Source: UBA3210 sp048359995
GTDB lineage: Bacteria > Bacillota_I > Bacilli_A > RFN20 > CAG-449
Assembly (NCBI GenBank): GCA_048359995.1
Contig: DBGCPK010000005.1
Span: forward strand, 124,001 to 188,000
Direction of reading: 5' to 3'
DNA: 64,000 bases
A program made the position numbers and the translations under genes. Below are positions 54,849 to 62,997 of the stretch, piece by piece. The notes beneath the pieces are model-generated. The model searched no databases. It worked only from the letters and a program-made list of their open reading frames with translations, and was not told the origin of the DNA. Within the stretch, counting starts at the first letter, position 1, and the number at the start of each line of letters is the position of its first letter.

Positions 54849-55940
54849 ATGAAAAAACATTCGGCAGTGTCTTTGATTTTCACGATTATCTTCGCCGCTT
54901 CATCCGTTTCGCTTTGCGGGTGTTCGGAAGAAAAGAAATACAGCTTGTCGGTATCCGGTAGCGAACTATTGTATGAAGACCTTAATGACTCTTATAAAGC
55001 GGGAGAGAAAGTAAAGGTAAAAGTAAAAATCACTCCGTATTTAAATACAGTCGCATATCTTGATCTCGTTCCTTTGGTGAGGGCGAAAAGCAGTGATGAC
55101 GATTTTTATACCTTTACGTTTACGATGCCGGACAAATCGTCCGTCTTGCAAATAGAAAATGTGCGAGGCTTTTCCGAAGATCTACTTACGGGGTTTTATC
55201 TGACGTTTTTTTTAGACGGCAGTCCGATAGAGAATTTAAGTGAGGAATTGGAAAGCGCGGAGGCGGTTGCGGATTACTATTATTTTGATTTCGATGAAAT
55301 TTACGGCAGTGTTCTGTTTACCTCAAACGAAGGCGCGGACGTTTTTGCGGACGGAAAAACGAGGGAATGGATTGACGAAATCGGCGGATTAAAGGAGTTT
55401 GAACTCGACAGAACGTTATATTATACTTATGAATTATCAGATGCCACTGTGGGTGTGAACTGGGTTTATTGTAATCAGGAAACGAGAGAAATCAGAACGT
55501 CGATCGACGCGACTTTCGGATTAGAGGGGACTGACTCCGTTTTTTCCGTCTGCAATACGCAAAGTTTATCCGATACAAGATTCTCCGTTGCCGGGGACGA
55601 ATACGAAGCCACTTTCGAATCGGAAATAAGGGTAAACTTTAAGTATATCGACTATCTGACGGGTGTCAGGGTTTTAGAATACGACACGAACGATCAATTG
55701 CTGAAATCCGGCGTTTTTTCGGGTACAAATCGTTCTGAACATTTCATCGTGAGCGATATGTGCGAATATGCCGTGATCGAAGAAGAGTATACGATTATGA
55801 TCGGAGAGAATAAATTTGAAAGATATCGAGAACGCACGGTTGTCGATAAAACCGCAACTGTGAAAGGCAGAGTGTTAAAATATGCGCGCGGCGATGGCTT
55901 GATTTCCCCTGTTTACCTTACCCTTGATTGGCCCGCTTAA
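54849..55940 (+). CDS. Lipoprotein of unknown function
   Basis: 363 residues with a signal peptide and lipobox LCGC (Cys near 25). The mature part is acidic, rich in Tyr/Asp/Glu and beta-like, without cysteine pairs of a known domain. I do not recognise a family; a surface adhesin or binding role is possible. ATG 54849 with GGAG upstream is preferred over GTG 54837. Confidence 0.8.
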   Translation: MKKHSAVSLIFTIIFAASSVSLCGCSEEKKYSLSVSGSELLYEDLNDSYKAGEKVKVKVKITPYLNTVAYLDLVPLVRAKSSDDDFYTFTFTMPDKSSVLQIENVRGFSEDLLTGFYLTFFLDGSPIENLSEELESAEAVADYYYFDFDEIYGSVLFTSNEGADVFADGKTREWIDEIGGLKEFELDRTLYYTYELSDATVGVNWVYCNQETREIRTSIDATFGLEGTDSVFSVCNTQSLSDTRFSVAGDEYEATFESEIRVNFKYIDYLTGVRVLEYDTNDQLLKSGVFSGTNRSEHFIVSDMCEYAVIEEEYTIMIGENKFERYRERTVVDKTATVKGRVLKYARGDGLISPVYLTLDWPA

Positions 55941-56084
55941 CGGTCTCTTAAAAGTGAGTCATCGATTGTAGAAACGCGCATTTTCCACTGCGTTTTACGT
56001 TAACCTGAAATTCGTTTTTTTGAGTCGGAAACGGTCTCGATACTTGACTCATTTTCCTTTTTAAATGGCACAAATAAAAAAATC

Positions 56085-56113
56085 TTGATGACGTTTATTA
56101 TTCGTGATATAGT
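56085..56113 (+). promoter_or_regulatory. Promoter of ssrA
   Basis: TTGATG (56085-56090), 17 nt, TATAGT (56108-56113), about 20 nt before the mature 5' end. Confidence 0.75.
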
Positions 56114-56133
56114 AATAATGTTCTATACAACTC

Positions 56134-56508
56134 GGGGATGTTCCGGTTTCGACGGGACAGATAAGGTATGAGGCGCAGTCGGGTGGTCGCGTTAAAGACC
56201 GCAAAAAAATATCTGGCAACAGATCACAACTTTCCTACGCAGCTTGCTAAATTAAGCCATCGATGATGTTCCCGTATCGGGAATGCGAGGCATCTCCTGC
56301 GATTTGGTCTCTGGATCGCAGACAGGTGTAATAGTCAGAGAATAAGGTTTGCCGATATCTATAAGGCGAATTCGAAAAACTTATAGGTTAGTCAAGAGTC
56401 GATTCGTCAACCGATCCTGCTCTTGACGAAAACACGGGGTTGACTAAACTGTAGGGGCTTATATGGGATCTGTTTCGGACAGGAGTTCGATTCTCCTCAT
56501 CTCCACCA
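56134..56508 (+). ncRNA. ssrA: Transfer-messenger RNA
   Basis: The 5' end GGGGATGTTCCGGTTTCGAC and the 3' end with GTTCGATTC loop and CTCCACCA are diagnostic; they pair to form the tRNA-Ala-like part. The reading frame aligned with Bacillus tmRNA (resume codon GGC at 56215) gives the tag GNRSQLSYAAC and a TAA at 56248-56250. It rescues stalled ribosomes with SmpB (35318). The tag end AAC differs from the common LAA; the frame choice is by analogy. Confidence 0.97.
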
Positions 56509-56519
56509 TTAGAAACGAT

Positions 56520-56561
56520 AGGTATTGATACAGTTAACGAAAGGTGTCAATACCTTTTTTC
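56520..56561 (+). terminator. Terminator after ssrA
   Basis: AGGTATTGATAC pairs with GTGTCAATACCT over 12 bp (one G-U), followed by a T-tract. Confidence 0.93.
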
Positions 56562-56800
56562 ATGCCCAAAATGGGCGAAAATAGCAATATTTGGCTTAAA
56601 TTTTGGCAATTTTGGCTCACTTTTGTCTTTTTTGAGTACATACTCAACAGAAAATTTGTGAGCAAACGTAGGTAAAATGTGGCAGTGGTTTAACGATTAC
56701 TAAAATATACCCTATAAACTGGAAACATTAAAACTTTTTGAGCTATGAATTTTGTGTAGATTCTAAAAGATTGTATGGAAAAACATTGTTAATCTAAAAC
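56562..56800. other. AT-rich non-coding stretch after ssrA with palindromes
   Basis: No gene that I can support. It has a short hairpin GCCCA-AAA-TGGGC (56564-56576), repeated TTTGGC words, a perfect 16-nt palindrome TTGAGTACATACTCAA (56632-56647) and a weak promoter TTTAAC-N18-TATAAA (56689-56718). The base composition shifts toward A/T here. Confidence 0.6.
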
Positions 56801-56873
56801 GAAAAAGCAACAAGGGTGTTGCAATATGAATAATAAGGAAGAAATGATAAAATGGAAACAGGTGTTGCAAAAG
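56797..56873 (-). ncRNA. Candidate antisense RNA to a small membrane peptide mRNA
   Basis: On the reverse strand, TTGAAA (complement of 56903-56908) and GATAAA (complement of 56880-56885) are spaced by 17 nt. A transcript from about 56873 would run left and end at the intrinsic terminator GCAACA-CCCT-TGTTGC with TTTTTCGTTTT (complement of 56796-56822). It would be about 75 nt and cover the ribosome site and start of the ORF at 56826. Predicted, no homology used. Confidence 0.4.
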
Positions 56874-56978
56874 GACTCTTTTATCTTATCATTTGATTCT
56901 TCTTTCAATCTCTTCCGTTTTCTTTACTTTTTCATTTTGCTTCTCTTTGTTGCTTTTGCTTTTTCAAGTAACAATTAA
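56826..56978 (+). CDS. Putative 50-residue membrane peptide (type I toxin-like)
   Basis: ATG AAT AAT starts a 50-codon frame with a charged N-terminus (MNNKEEMIKWKQVLQKD) and one hydrophobic C-terminal helix (NLFRFLYFFILLLFVAFAF). The ribosome site AAGGG (56812-56816) lies in the loop of the hairpin GCAACA/TGTTGC. AAAAGCAACAA (56803-56813) is also complementary to TTGTTGCTTTT at 56947-56957 inside the ORF, so a long-distance fold could hide the site. This resembles type I toxin messages, but the sequence matches none of the families I know, and a chance ORF is possible. Confidence 0.4.
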   Translation: MNNKEEMIKWKQVLQKDSFILSFDSSFNLFRFLYFFILLLFVAFAFSSNN

Positions 56979-57007
56979 CAGTAGAGGCTTTTAGTAGGAC
57001 TTTATTT

Positions 57008-57036
57008 TTGAGTTTTTGAAAGTATTGTAGTATAAT
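57008..57036 (+). promoter_or_regulatory. Promoter before the two-helix membrane protein gene
   Basis: TTGAGT (57008-57013), 17 nt, TATAAT (57031-57036). Confidence 0.7.
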
Positions 57037-57114
57037 ATTCATAAAGTTGTGATTAGCAACAGAGAGATAACAGTAAATTACGAAAAGAATAAAGGGAGGA
57101 TAGTCCTAGGTGAT

Positions 57115-57138
57115 ATGTCTTTAATTCACATTGGATAG
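57115..57138 (+). CDS. Putative leader micro-ORF (MSLIHIG)
   Basis: ATG 57115 follows GGAGGA and AGGTGA and reads seven codons to a TAG that ends 5 nt before the next gene's ATG. It may couple translation of the following gene, which lacks its own good ribosome site. Could be chance. Confidence 0.3.
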   Translation: MSLIHIG

Positions 57139-57143
57139 ATAAC

Positions 57144-57617
57144 ATGAAACTTAATTACAAAGACACAATACAATATAAGGAAGAGGATAAGTTATTCAAA
57201 CTAATTTTAGGTATATCTATTACATTTTTTGTGATTTTCTTTTCATTATTTTTAGCAATATTTTTCTTTTTAAAAGAAGAGTCGTTGGAAATCGCATTCA
57301 CTGTTTCTTTTACAGGCATATTTCTTTATTTACTATTTGATTTGCCATTCATTATAAAAGCAATTATTGTCAAATGGAATATGGATTTAGTTTTAAAGTA
57401 TGAAGAAGAGGCATATGTATTCCAAATTAAGTTTAATGAACCTAGCCATCATTGGTTTTTTCAAAGTAAATTTTCTTTATCATTTAAATATGGAAATGAA
57501 ACGAAAACAATGACAACTTCTTGGATTTATGACTCAAACAATTTAAAAAATTCCATTGTCGAAGTAGGATATTTTGACAGTTTAAATAAAGTCATTGTTA
57601 TTAGAAAAATAAATTAA
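57144..57617 (+). CDS. Two-helix membrane protein of the AT-rich region, unknown
   Basis: 157 residues: two membrane segments (about 20-45 and 50-75) then an 80-residue cytoplasmic beta-like domain rich in Lys, Asn and aromatic residues. Codon use is AT-rich, unlike the neighbours left of ssrA. No family recognised. It has its own promoter and weak ribosome site; see the micro-ORF upstream. Confidence 0.65.
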   Translation: MKLNYKDTIQYKEEDKLFKLILGISITFFVIFFSLFLAIFFFLKEESLEIAFTVSFTGIFLYLLFDLPFIIKAIIVKWNMDLVLKYEEEAYVFQIKFNEPSHHWFFQSKFSLSFKYGNETKTMTTSWIYDSNNLKNSIVEVGYFDSLNKVIVIRKIN

Positions 57618-57944
57618 CCATTTTGATTCTCTTCCTAATAGGAATTAGATTGTGTCGTATATCCTTACCTCTGAAAATGCGAGAAGCAAATTTTTCAAAA
57701 ACTAGAAATTTTGGAAATAAAAAAACATGATAAGTTGGTAGTAACTATTATCTAAACAGCATACTATATTCAATCAAACCTTTAACCTTTTCAGAACCAA
57801 TTAAATTCGATATTAGTCGCTTTTTTATTTGCGAAAAATATCAAAATATGGAATTTTCGGCAATAAAACAAATTTTAATTACGAAAAATTAAAAAAATAT
57901 TGACTTTTCGTAATGAATATAGCATTCTTTTAATGAGGTGTATT
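57618..57944. other. AT-rich intergenic region with inverted repeat at the promoter
   Basis: No gene seen. A perfect 10-bp inverted repeat ATTACGAAAA (57878-57887) and TTTTCGTAAT (57905-57914) brackets a -35-like TTGACT (57900-57905) just before the ATPase gene; it may be an operator. Confidence 0.55.
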
Positions 57945-59135
57945 ATGAAGCTTATAGAAAGAGAATACCTACAGAAGTTGATAGACACAATCGGGACGCC
58001 AGATATAAAAGTTATAACCGGTGTGCGCCGAAGCGGTAAGTCTAAACTTATGGAGCAGTTTATCGATTATATAAGAGAAAGCATTCCTAACTCAAATGTA
58101 GTCCATATAAATTTTTCTCTTATCGAATTCGAAGATTTGCAGGACTATCATAAGTTATACAATTACATCAAATCTGCCCACAAAGAAGGGTTGACGAATT
58201 TTGTATGTATAGACGAAGTTCAGATGTGCGAGAACTTTGAAAAAGCAATAAACAGCTTACACGCCGAAGAACTGTTCGATATCTATTTAACAGGTTCAAA
58301 CGCCTTTCTGTTAAGCAGCGATATTGCAACGTTATTTACGGGCAGATGCCTTGAAATTTCCGTTTATCCGTTTTCGTTTGAGGAGTATTTAAGATATTTT
58401 GAAAGCGAAGAAGTGATGTCTGGCTTTGATAAGTATTTTGTAGACGGCGGAATGTCGGGTTCGTATCTTTACCAAAACGAAGAGTTGAAGTTAGATTACG
58501 TTAAAGATATTTACACGACCATAATCGAGCGTGATTTGATAAAACGTAAAAAAATCAAAAATAAAGTTTTACTGTTAAAAGTAGCATCGTTTTTAATGGA
58601 CAATATCGGCAATCTTGCTTCGGCTAATAGTATCGCAAATGCGCTCTCTACGTCGCAGAAAAAGGTAGGGGACAAAACGGTCGGCTCCTATATTAAGGCA
58701 TTATGCGAAGCGTTTTTGTTCTATCATATAAACCGCTATGATATTCGTGGCAAAAAATATCTTACTTCAAACGAAAAGTATTATTTGTGCGATACTTCGT
58801 TCAAGTATGCCGTTCTCGGCAAAAAGGATATGAATTACGGGCGTGTGTATGAAAATATTGTTGCGTTGGAATTACTTCGCCGTGGTTATGAAGTTTACGT
58901 CGGCGTTCTCTATGAAAAAGAGATTGATTTCGTTGCAATCAAGCGAAACGAGAAAATATATATTCAGGTGTCCGATAATATTTCCGACGAAAGCACGTTT
59001 AAGCGTGAAGTAGATTCGCTTTTGAAAATAAAGGACGCATACCCTAAACTTTTAATCGCCCGCACCCGCCACGAAGAATATACCTATGAGGGCATAAAAG
59101 TAGTCGATATTGCAAATTGGCTAAATGATAAATAA
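57945..59135 (+). CDS. AAA ATPase with DUF4143 domain
   Basis: 396 residues. N-terminal AAA_14 core: Walker A GVRRSGKS near 25, Walker B FVCIDEVQMC, sensor YLTGSNAFLLSSDIATLFTGR; C-terminal DUF4143 with the nuclease-like fold segment YEKEIDFVAIKRNEKIYIQV. I chose ATG 57945 with GAGGTG upstream over the in-frame start at 57900. The family is widespread in gut anaerobes, frequently on mobile DNA, and has no settled role. A related broken copy is at 45494. Confidence 0.9.
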   Translation: MKLIEREYLQKLIDTIGTPDIKVITGVRRSGKSKLMEQFIDYIRESIPNSNVVHINFSLIEFEDLQDYHKLYNYIKSAHKEGLTNFVCIDEVQMCENFEKAINSLHAEELFDIYLTGSNAFLLSSDIATLFTGRCLEISVYPFSFEEYLRYFESEEVMSGFDKYFVDGGMSGSYLYQNEELKLDYVKDIYTTIIERDLIKRKKIKNKVLLLKVASFLMDNIGNLASANSIANALSTSQKKVGDKTVGSYIKALCEAFLFYHINRYDIRGKKYLTSNEKYYLCDTSFKYAVLGKKDMNYGRVYENIVALELLRRGYEVYVGVLYEKEIDFVAIKRNEKIYIQVSDNISDESTFKREVDSLLKIKDAYPKLLIARTRHEEYTYEGIKVVDIANWLNDK

Positions 59136-59152
59136 TTTTATCTAAAAATAAT

Positions 59153-59473
59153 ACTACTAATTATTTTAATTTAATTTATGGCAATAGTTCTTCAAGTAGT
59201 ATTGACTGCTTATTAAAAGTAGAGGTGGTCGGGGAATTTAATAATTCAAGTGCTATATATGGAGTTTTTTCATATTATGGGAAGGGAATTCATACTCATT
59301 GGTATAGAAAGTTTCCTTCTAGTGGAATTACCTCTACTAAGCATACGGATATTGTAATTGTGGTGATTCAAAAACATGGGGACACGTCGCCGATACATCA
59401 TATTTTGATCCGTTGGGGGGGGAATGGAAGATATGTTCCTTGTTATTATTGTAATTATGCAATAGATACTTGA
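59153..59473 (+). pseudogene. Fragment of an unknown protein
   Basis: An open frame without a good start runs to a TGA at 59471. It encodes a Ser-rich stretch, then GEFNNSSAIYGVFSYYGKG and a His/Tyr-rich end with CYYCNYAI. GTG 59225 is the only plausible start. It could be the 3' end of a secreted protein gene, decayed here; I do not recognise it. Confidence 0.35.
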
Positions 59474-59613
59474 AATACAATTACACCAGGTATTATCCAT
59501 AAAAATATTGAAGAATCCGAGTTGCAATAAAATGGATAAATTAATATTAGAATAATGATAATAGTTTGATGATGATTTTATATTATTTTTATTATGAGTA
59601 TGCTAAAAATTAA

Positions 59614-59961
59614 AAATCAGCGGAAGTGGGGATTATTGCAGAAAAGGTTAAAGCCTTTGTAGAAGATTATGCTAGTGCATCACTTTCAAAAGATGAGTTT
59701 AAAGAAAGGTATGCCACACTTGAAAACAAGTATAATGAAACATATGAAAAGTATCAAAAACTATTGAAACTCAAATCGTCCTTGCCAAAGAGCGCGTTAA
59801 CGAATATATACGTTTTTTATAGACCTGATACAGTTTTGATACAGAAACCATATGACTTTAAGATAGTTCCGATTCTACCAGTCAATCGAACAATTTTTCT
59901 AAAAGAACATATATCTGTCGGGTATAATTTTTGTTGCGAATCACTATATCGATATGCCTAA
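59614..59961 (+). pseudogene. Fragment, possibly of a serine recombinase C-terminus
   Basis: The frame opens after a stop at 59611 and has no proper start (GTG 59626). The segment IAEKVKAFVEDYASASLSKDEFKERY resembles the coiled-coil region near the C-terminus of large serine recombinases, but the rest is not conserved. Low-confidence remnant of a mobile element. Confidence 0.3.
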
Positions 59962-60420
59962 ATAAGAACAATGCAGACAATCTTTTGTTGTTTTCTTTCC
60001 CTTCTTGTTTTTTTCATTTCGATTGCATATACTATGAGTAGTCCCGCTGGGGGGCACTGGGGCAATATCAAATCGATATTCCGGCGACGGCCACACGGTC
60101 GCCTTTTTTATTTTTTCATATATTTCTGAATGTAATGACGAGGCGATTCTTCCGTATTGTATTTAGTTATATAATTAAAATTTGCAAAAGAATTTGCTTT
60201 TGTCTTTTGGATAATCTCGGATTTTTTTCATATCTTCATCTAAGCCGTTTTCTTTCATCTCCTTTGCTTTTATTGATTTCGCGATTGACATTCTTCACGG
60301 CTCGTTTTGAATTTTCTTCCTTTTCGGATAAAAGAGAGTTTGCTAAATTCCTTTTCAAGTCAATTTTTTTAAAGTAAAATAAAATATAAGTCGAAGGGCT
60401 GCACATATGGAGGAAAATTC
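59962..60420. other. Non-coding stretch with terminator and possible element end
   Basis: No convincing gene. It contains a G/C-rich block CCCGCTGGGGGGCACTGGGG (60043-60062), the palindromic AATATC-AAATC-GATATT and a terminator at 60083. The composition returns to the chromosomal norm to the right of it. An AT-rich frame at 60135-60377 has no support. Confidence 0.5.
60083..60110 (+). terminator. Intrinsic terminator at the right edge of the AT-rich region
   Basis: GGCGAC-GGCCACACG-GTCGCC followed by TTTTTT. Confidence 0.85.
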
Positions 60421-61047
60421 ATGACGGCAAGAACGAAAGCGATTAGAAACAGCGGTTTTTTTTGGATCGGAATGCTTGTGCTTTTGGCTTTGCTTTCACC
60501 TTTGGATAGCTCGATTTTATCTTGGATTACCATCGGATTTCTATCCGTTTGGGTTCTATATACGCTTCTTCTGATATGCCTTGTCGTATTCGAGAATCGG
60601 GAAATGAAAAAGATTTTGACAGAAGAAACCGATCGAAAAGAAAAGATTGATCTTCTTTTGGAAAAGAGAGAGCGATATTGGATTCCCGCGATTGTAAACG
60701 CGATTGACGCGGACATTTCGATTCTTTATCTGTTAAACGGAGAAGTAGAGAATGCAAAGAATTTTCTCGATGGGAAGAATAGCCAATTAACGGATCGTAA
60801 TTTCCTCTATCCCCTGTTTTTGATTGCCATTTACGAGAATGATCTGAATTCTGCGCAAGAGCATTGCAAAAGGTTATCGAAGATCAAAAACAAGCATTAC
60901 GCGGATCAAAAAGCGATGGCGGAAAAAATTTTGACGATGATTTTAACAGGAAACTACGATCCGACGATATACGAGACAACCCATTACGATTTTGTAAAAG
61001 AAATTTGTTTGAAATATCGGGATGGAACGGAATTGGAAAACGAATAG
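60421..61047 (+). CDS. Membrane protein with helical cytoplasmic domain, unknown
   Basis: 208 residues. Two close membrane segments (about 12-55) precede a soluble alpha-helical part with a TPR-like rhythm (DISILYLLNGEVENAKNFLDG, LNSAQEHCKRLSKIK). Ribosome site GGAGG. Base composition is that of the chromosome again. No family recognised. Confidence 0.75.
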   Translation: MTARTKAIRNSGFFWIGMLVLLALLSPLDSSILSWITIGFLSVWVLYTLLLICLVVFENREMKKILTEETDRKEKIDLLLEKRERYWIPAIVNAIDADISILYLLNGEVENAKNFLDGKNSQLTDRNFLYPLFLIAIYENDLNSAQEHCKRLSKIKNKHYADQKAMAEKILTMILTGNYDPTIYETTHYDFVKEICLKYRDGTELENE

Positions 61048-61064
61048 AGCGAAGAGGGAAGACG

Positions 61065-61406
61065 ATGATTCACCAAATGAATTTATGCGAAAATCCTTTT
61101 GCGGCGATCCGCGACGGGAGCAAAACCGTCGAAATGCGATTGAATGACGAAAAGAGAAGAAAAATATCAATCGGAGATTACATCGAATTCATTCGGATTC
61201 AAACAAAAGAAAAATTGCTGTGCGAAGTTACCGGTCTCTGCGTTTTTCGGGATTTTCACGAACTTTATTCTCATTATGAAAAGCAATCCATCGGTTATTC
61301 CGATGAAGAAAAGGCAGATCCGAACGATATGTTGATTTATTATTCGCAAGAAGCGATCGAACGTTACGGAGTATTGGCGATAGAAATTCAAAAGATCAAA
61401 GCGTAA
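61065..61406 (+). CDS. ASCH-domain protein
   Basis: 113 residues with the ASCH pattern: NPFAAIRDGSKTVEMRLNDEKRRKISIGDYIEF and later VTGLCVFRDFHELY. ASCH domains bind RNA or act in modified-nucleotide metabolism. I chose ATG 61065 with AGAGGGA upstream; a longer in-frame start overlaps the previous gene. It ends tail-to-tail with the next gene with no gap. Confidence 0.88.
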   Translation: MIHQMNLCENPFAAIRDGSKTVEMRLNDEKRRKISIGDYIEFIRIQTKEKLLCEVTGLCVFRDFHELYSHYEKQSIGYSDEEKADPNDMLIYYSQEAIERYGVLAIEIQKIKA

Positions 61407-62568
61407 TCATTCTTTCAAAGAAAATTCCAGATAGACGGGTTGATGATCGGAATAGGCGAATCCGTCCAATTGTTTGTTTCCTCCGTTCGTGGCTACATTC
61501 CGACGAAGCGAAACTTCCACGTTGTCGGAGACGATGAATCCGTCGACGACGCAGACATATGTTTCTTCCGGAATCCATTCGATGTCGTTGTTCCGACAGG
61601 TCGGAAGAGAATCGTCGACGATGACTTTATATCCTTCCGTCAACGGAGAAGAACCGTCTTCGGAAAAAAAGTAAGAAACCCAGTCCGGCGTTTTTTTGCT
61701 CATCGCAAACGGGCGGTTTTCATCGTCGTAATCGTAATCCGGATTATATGTCAACAGATCGTGATTGAAGTCTCCCCCGACAATCACGTAGTCTCCCCGA
61801 TCGCGGCATTGCTTTAGGAAGTCGTTCAGCTCTTCCATCTGCTTTTTTCGGATTGCGCCGTTTTCATCGTACGCGGACATATGGGAATTGACGATATACA
61901 GCGTTTTTTCGTTGCTGCAATGAACGGCGGAAACGCTGAAACAGCGATCCAAATCGAAAAATTTAGAAAGCGATGAACTGACGGTGTACTCTCTCCTTTC
62001 GGCGCTTTGAATCGCATATCTCGAAAGCGTGGATAATCCCGCGCGGACGCTTCCATGCATATCGTAAAGCGGATAAGGAAGATAGGCGGTATGAAAATTC
62101 AAGGCGAAAACGTGATCGTAAAGGGAAAATTCGTCGCTGATTCGCCGATCTTGATCGATGTGAAACGATCTCGTCGAGTTGACATCGACTTCCTGCAACA
62201 AAATAAAATCGGCGTCGAGGCTTTTTAAAGTCTCTATCGCTCCGGATAGATTGAATTCCACATCTTCTTTGCTTTTTGCTTTGGAATAATGTCCGCAAGT
62301 GGAGTTTCCTTCATCGTCGTATCCGGTGTCCATAAAGAAAGTAAAATCCTGAGAATACGCGCCGAAACCGAGATTATACGTGGAAATCGAATAGTTTTTT
62401 TCAATTTCGACTTGATTCAAATCCGAACGGCTTTCGACGTCCAGAGTCGGTATTTCCGATCCTGTAGTAACTGAGGAGAATATAGCCGATATAACCGCCG
62501 GCAGTCAAAATAACTGCGCCGACGAGCGAAGAAAGTACGATGAGAGAAAGTTTAATCGATTTTTTCAT
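61407..62568 (-). pseudogene. Membrane-anchored endonuclease/exonuclease/phosphatase-fold protein, apparent frameshift
   Basis: The large frame (61407 to about 62450) has the EEP catalytic pattern: STYNLGFGAY, FILLQEVD with the metal-binding Glu, VNSHMSAYDE, VIVGGDFNHD and final SDHQPVYLEF. It lacks a start; upstream in another frame lies ATG 62568 with AGGAGTG, encoding a membrane anchor (MKKSIKLSLIVLSSLVGAVI...) ending LLSYYRI. Family proteins typically join exactly such an anchor to such a catalytic part, so one gene appears broken by a +1 shift between about 62448 and 62466. It may be a sequencing error, decay or a programmed event. Confidence 0.75.
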
Positions 62569-62601
62569 AAAAACACTCCTTTGGAAAACGAAAAGAAAGC
62601 C

Positions 62602-62630
62602 AAAACAAAAGGCGTAATGGAATACGCCTT
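62602..62630 (-). terminator. Terminator of the ferredoxin gene
   Basis: On the reverse strand AAGGCGTA-TTCCAT-TACGCCTT is followed by TTGTTTTG. Confidence 0.75.
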
Positions 62631-62641
62631 CGCCTTTGTAA

Positions 62642-62836
62642 TTATTCTACAACGATTGCCTGAACCGGGCAGGACGCCGCCGCTTCCTCCACGACGCTTT
62701 CGCTGTCGGCAGGAACGTCCGAAACGATTGCTTCCGCTAAACCGTCATCGCCGATCGCGAGTACGTCCGGAGCAATGCTGGTGCATAATCCGCAGCCGAT
62801 GCACAGGTCTTTGTTGACACTGCATTTCTTTGCCAT
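62642..62836 (-). CDS. fer: Single-cluster 4Fe-4S ferredoxin
   Basis: 64 residues with DLCIGCGLCTSIAPDV and SCPVQAIVVE: three Cys in CxxCxxC and one in CP, the monocluster ferredoxin of Bacillus type. Electron carrier for fermentation or reductases. I chose ATG 62836, 8 nt after AAGGAGG, over the in-frame start at 62899. The promoter is TTGAAA, 17 nt, TATAAT (complement of 62888-62893 and 62865-62870). Confidence 0.93.
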   Translation of the reverse strand: MAKKCSVNKDLCIGCGLCTSIAPDVLAIGDDGLAEAIVSDVPADSESVVEEAAASCPVQAIVVE

Positions 62837-62997
62837 AAACTTTCCTCCTTGTTTATCTGAAAACATTATAATATCCGATGATCGTTTTTTCAATCGCATT
62901 TTGATTTATGGCGACGGATTCATCATTTCCTTAAAAGAAAAAATGAGGTATAATCATTAAGCGGAGAGAGTTTTTATCGATGAGGAGGGAGATCCAA

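Noticed and set aside
56803..56957. The inverted repeat as a MITE-like element
   Set aside because: Arms are interrupted and uneven and there is no target duplication; a toxin mRNA/antisense structure explains the pairings better.
56509..60110. Direct repeat of the ssrA 3' end as attachment site
   Set aside because: I looked for another copy of the TTCGATTC...CTCCACCA end within the window to the right and found none, so no att pair is claimed.
60135..60377. 80-codon frame right of the AT-rich region
   Set aside because: Very Phe/Ser/Leu-rich, no ribosome site and no similarity; it reads like a T-rich non-coding stretch.
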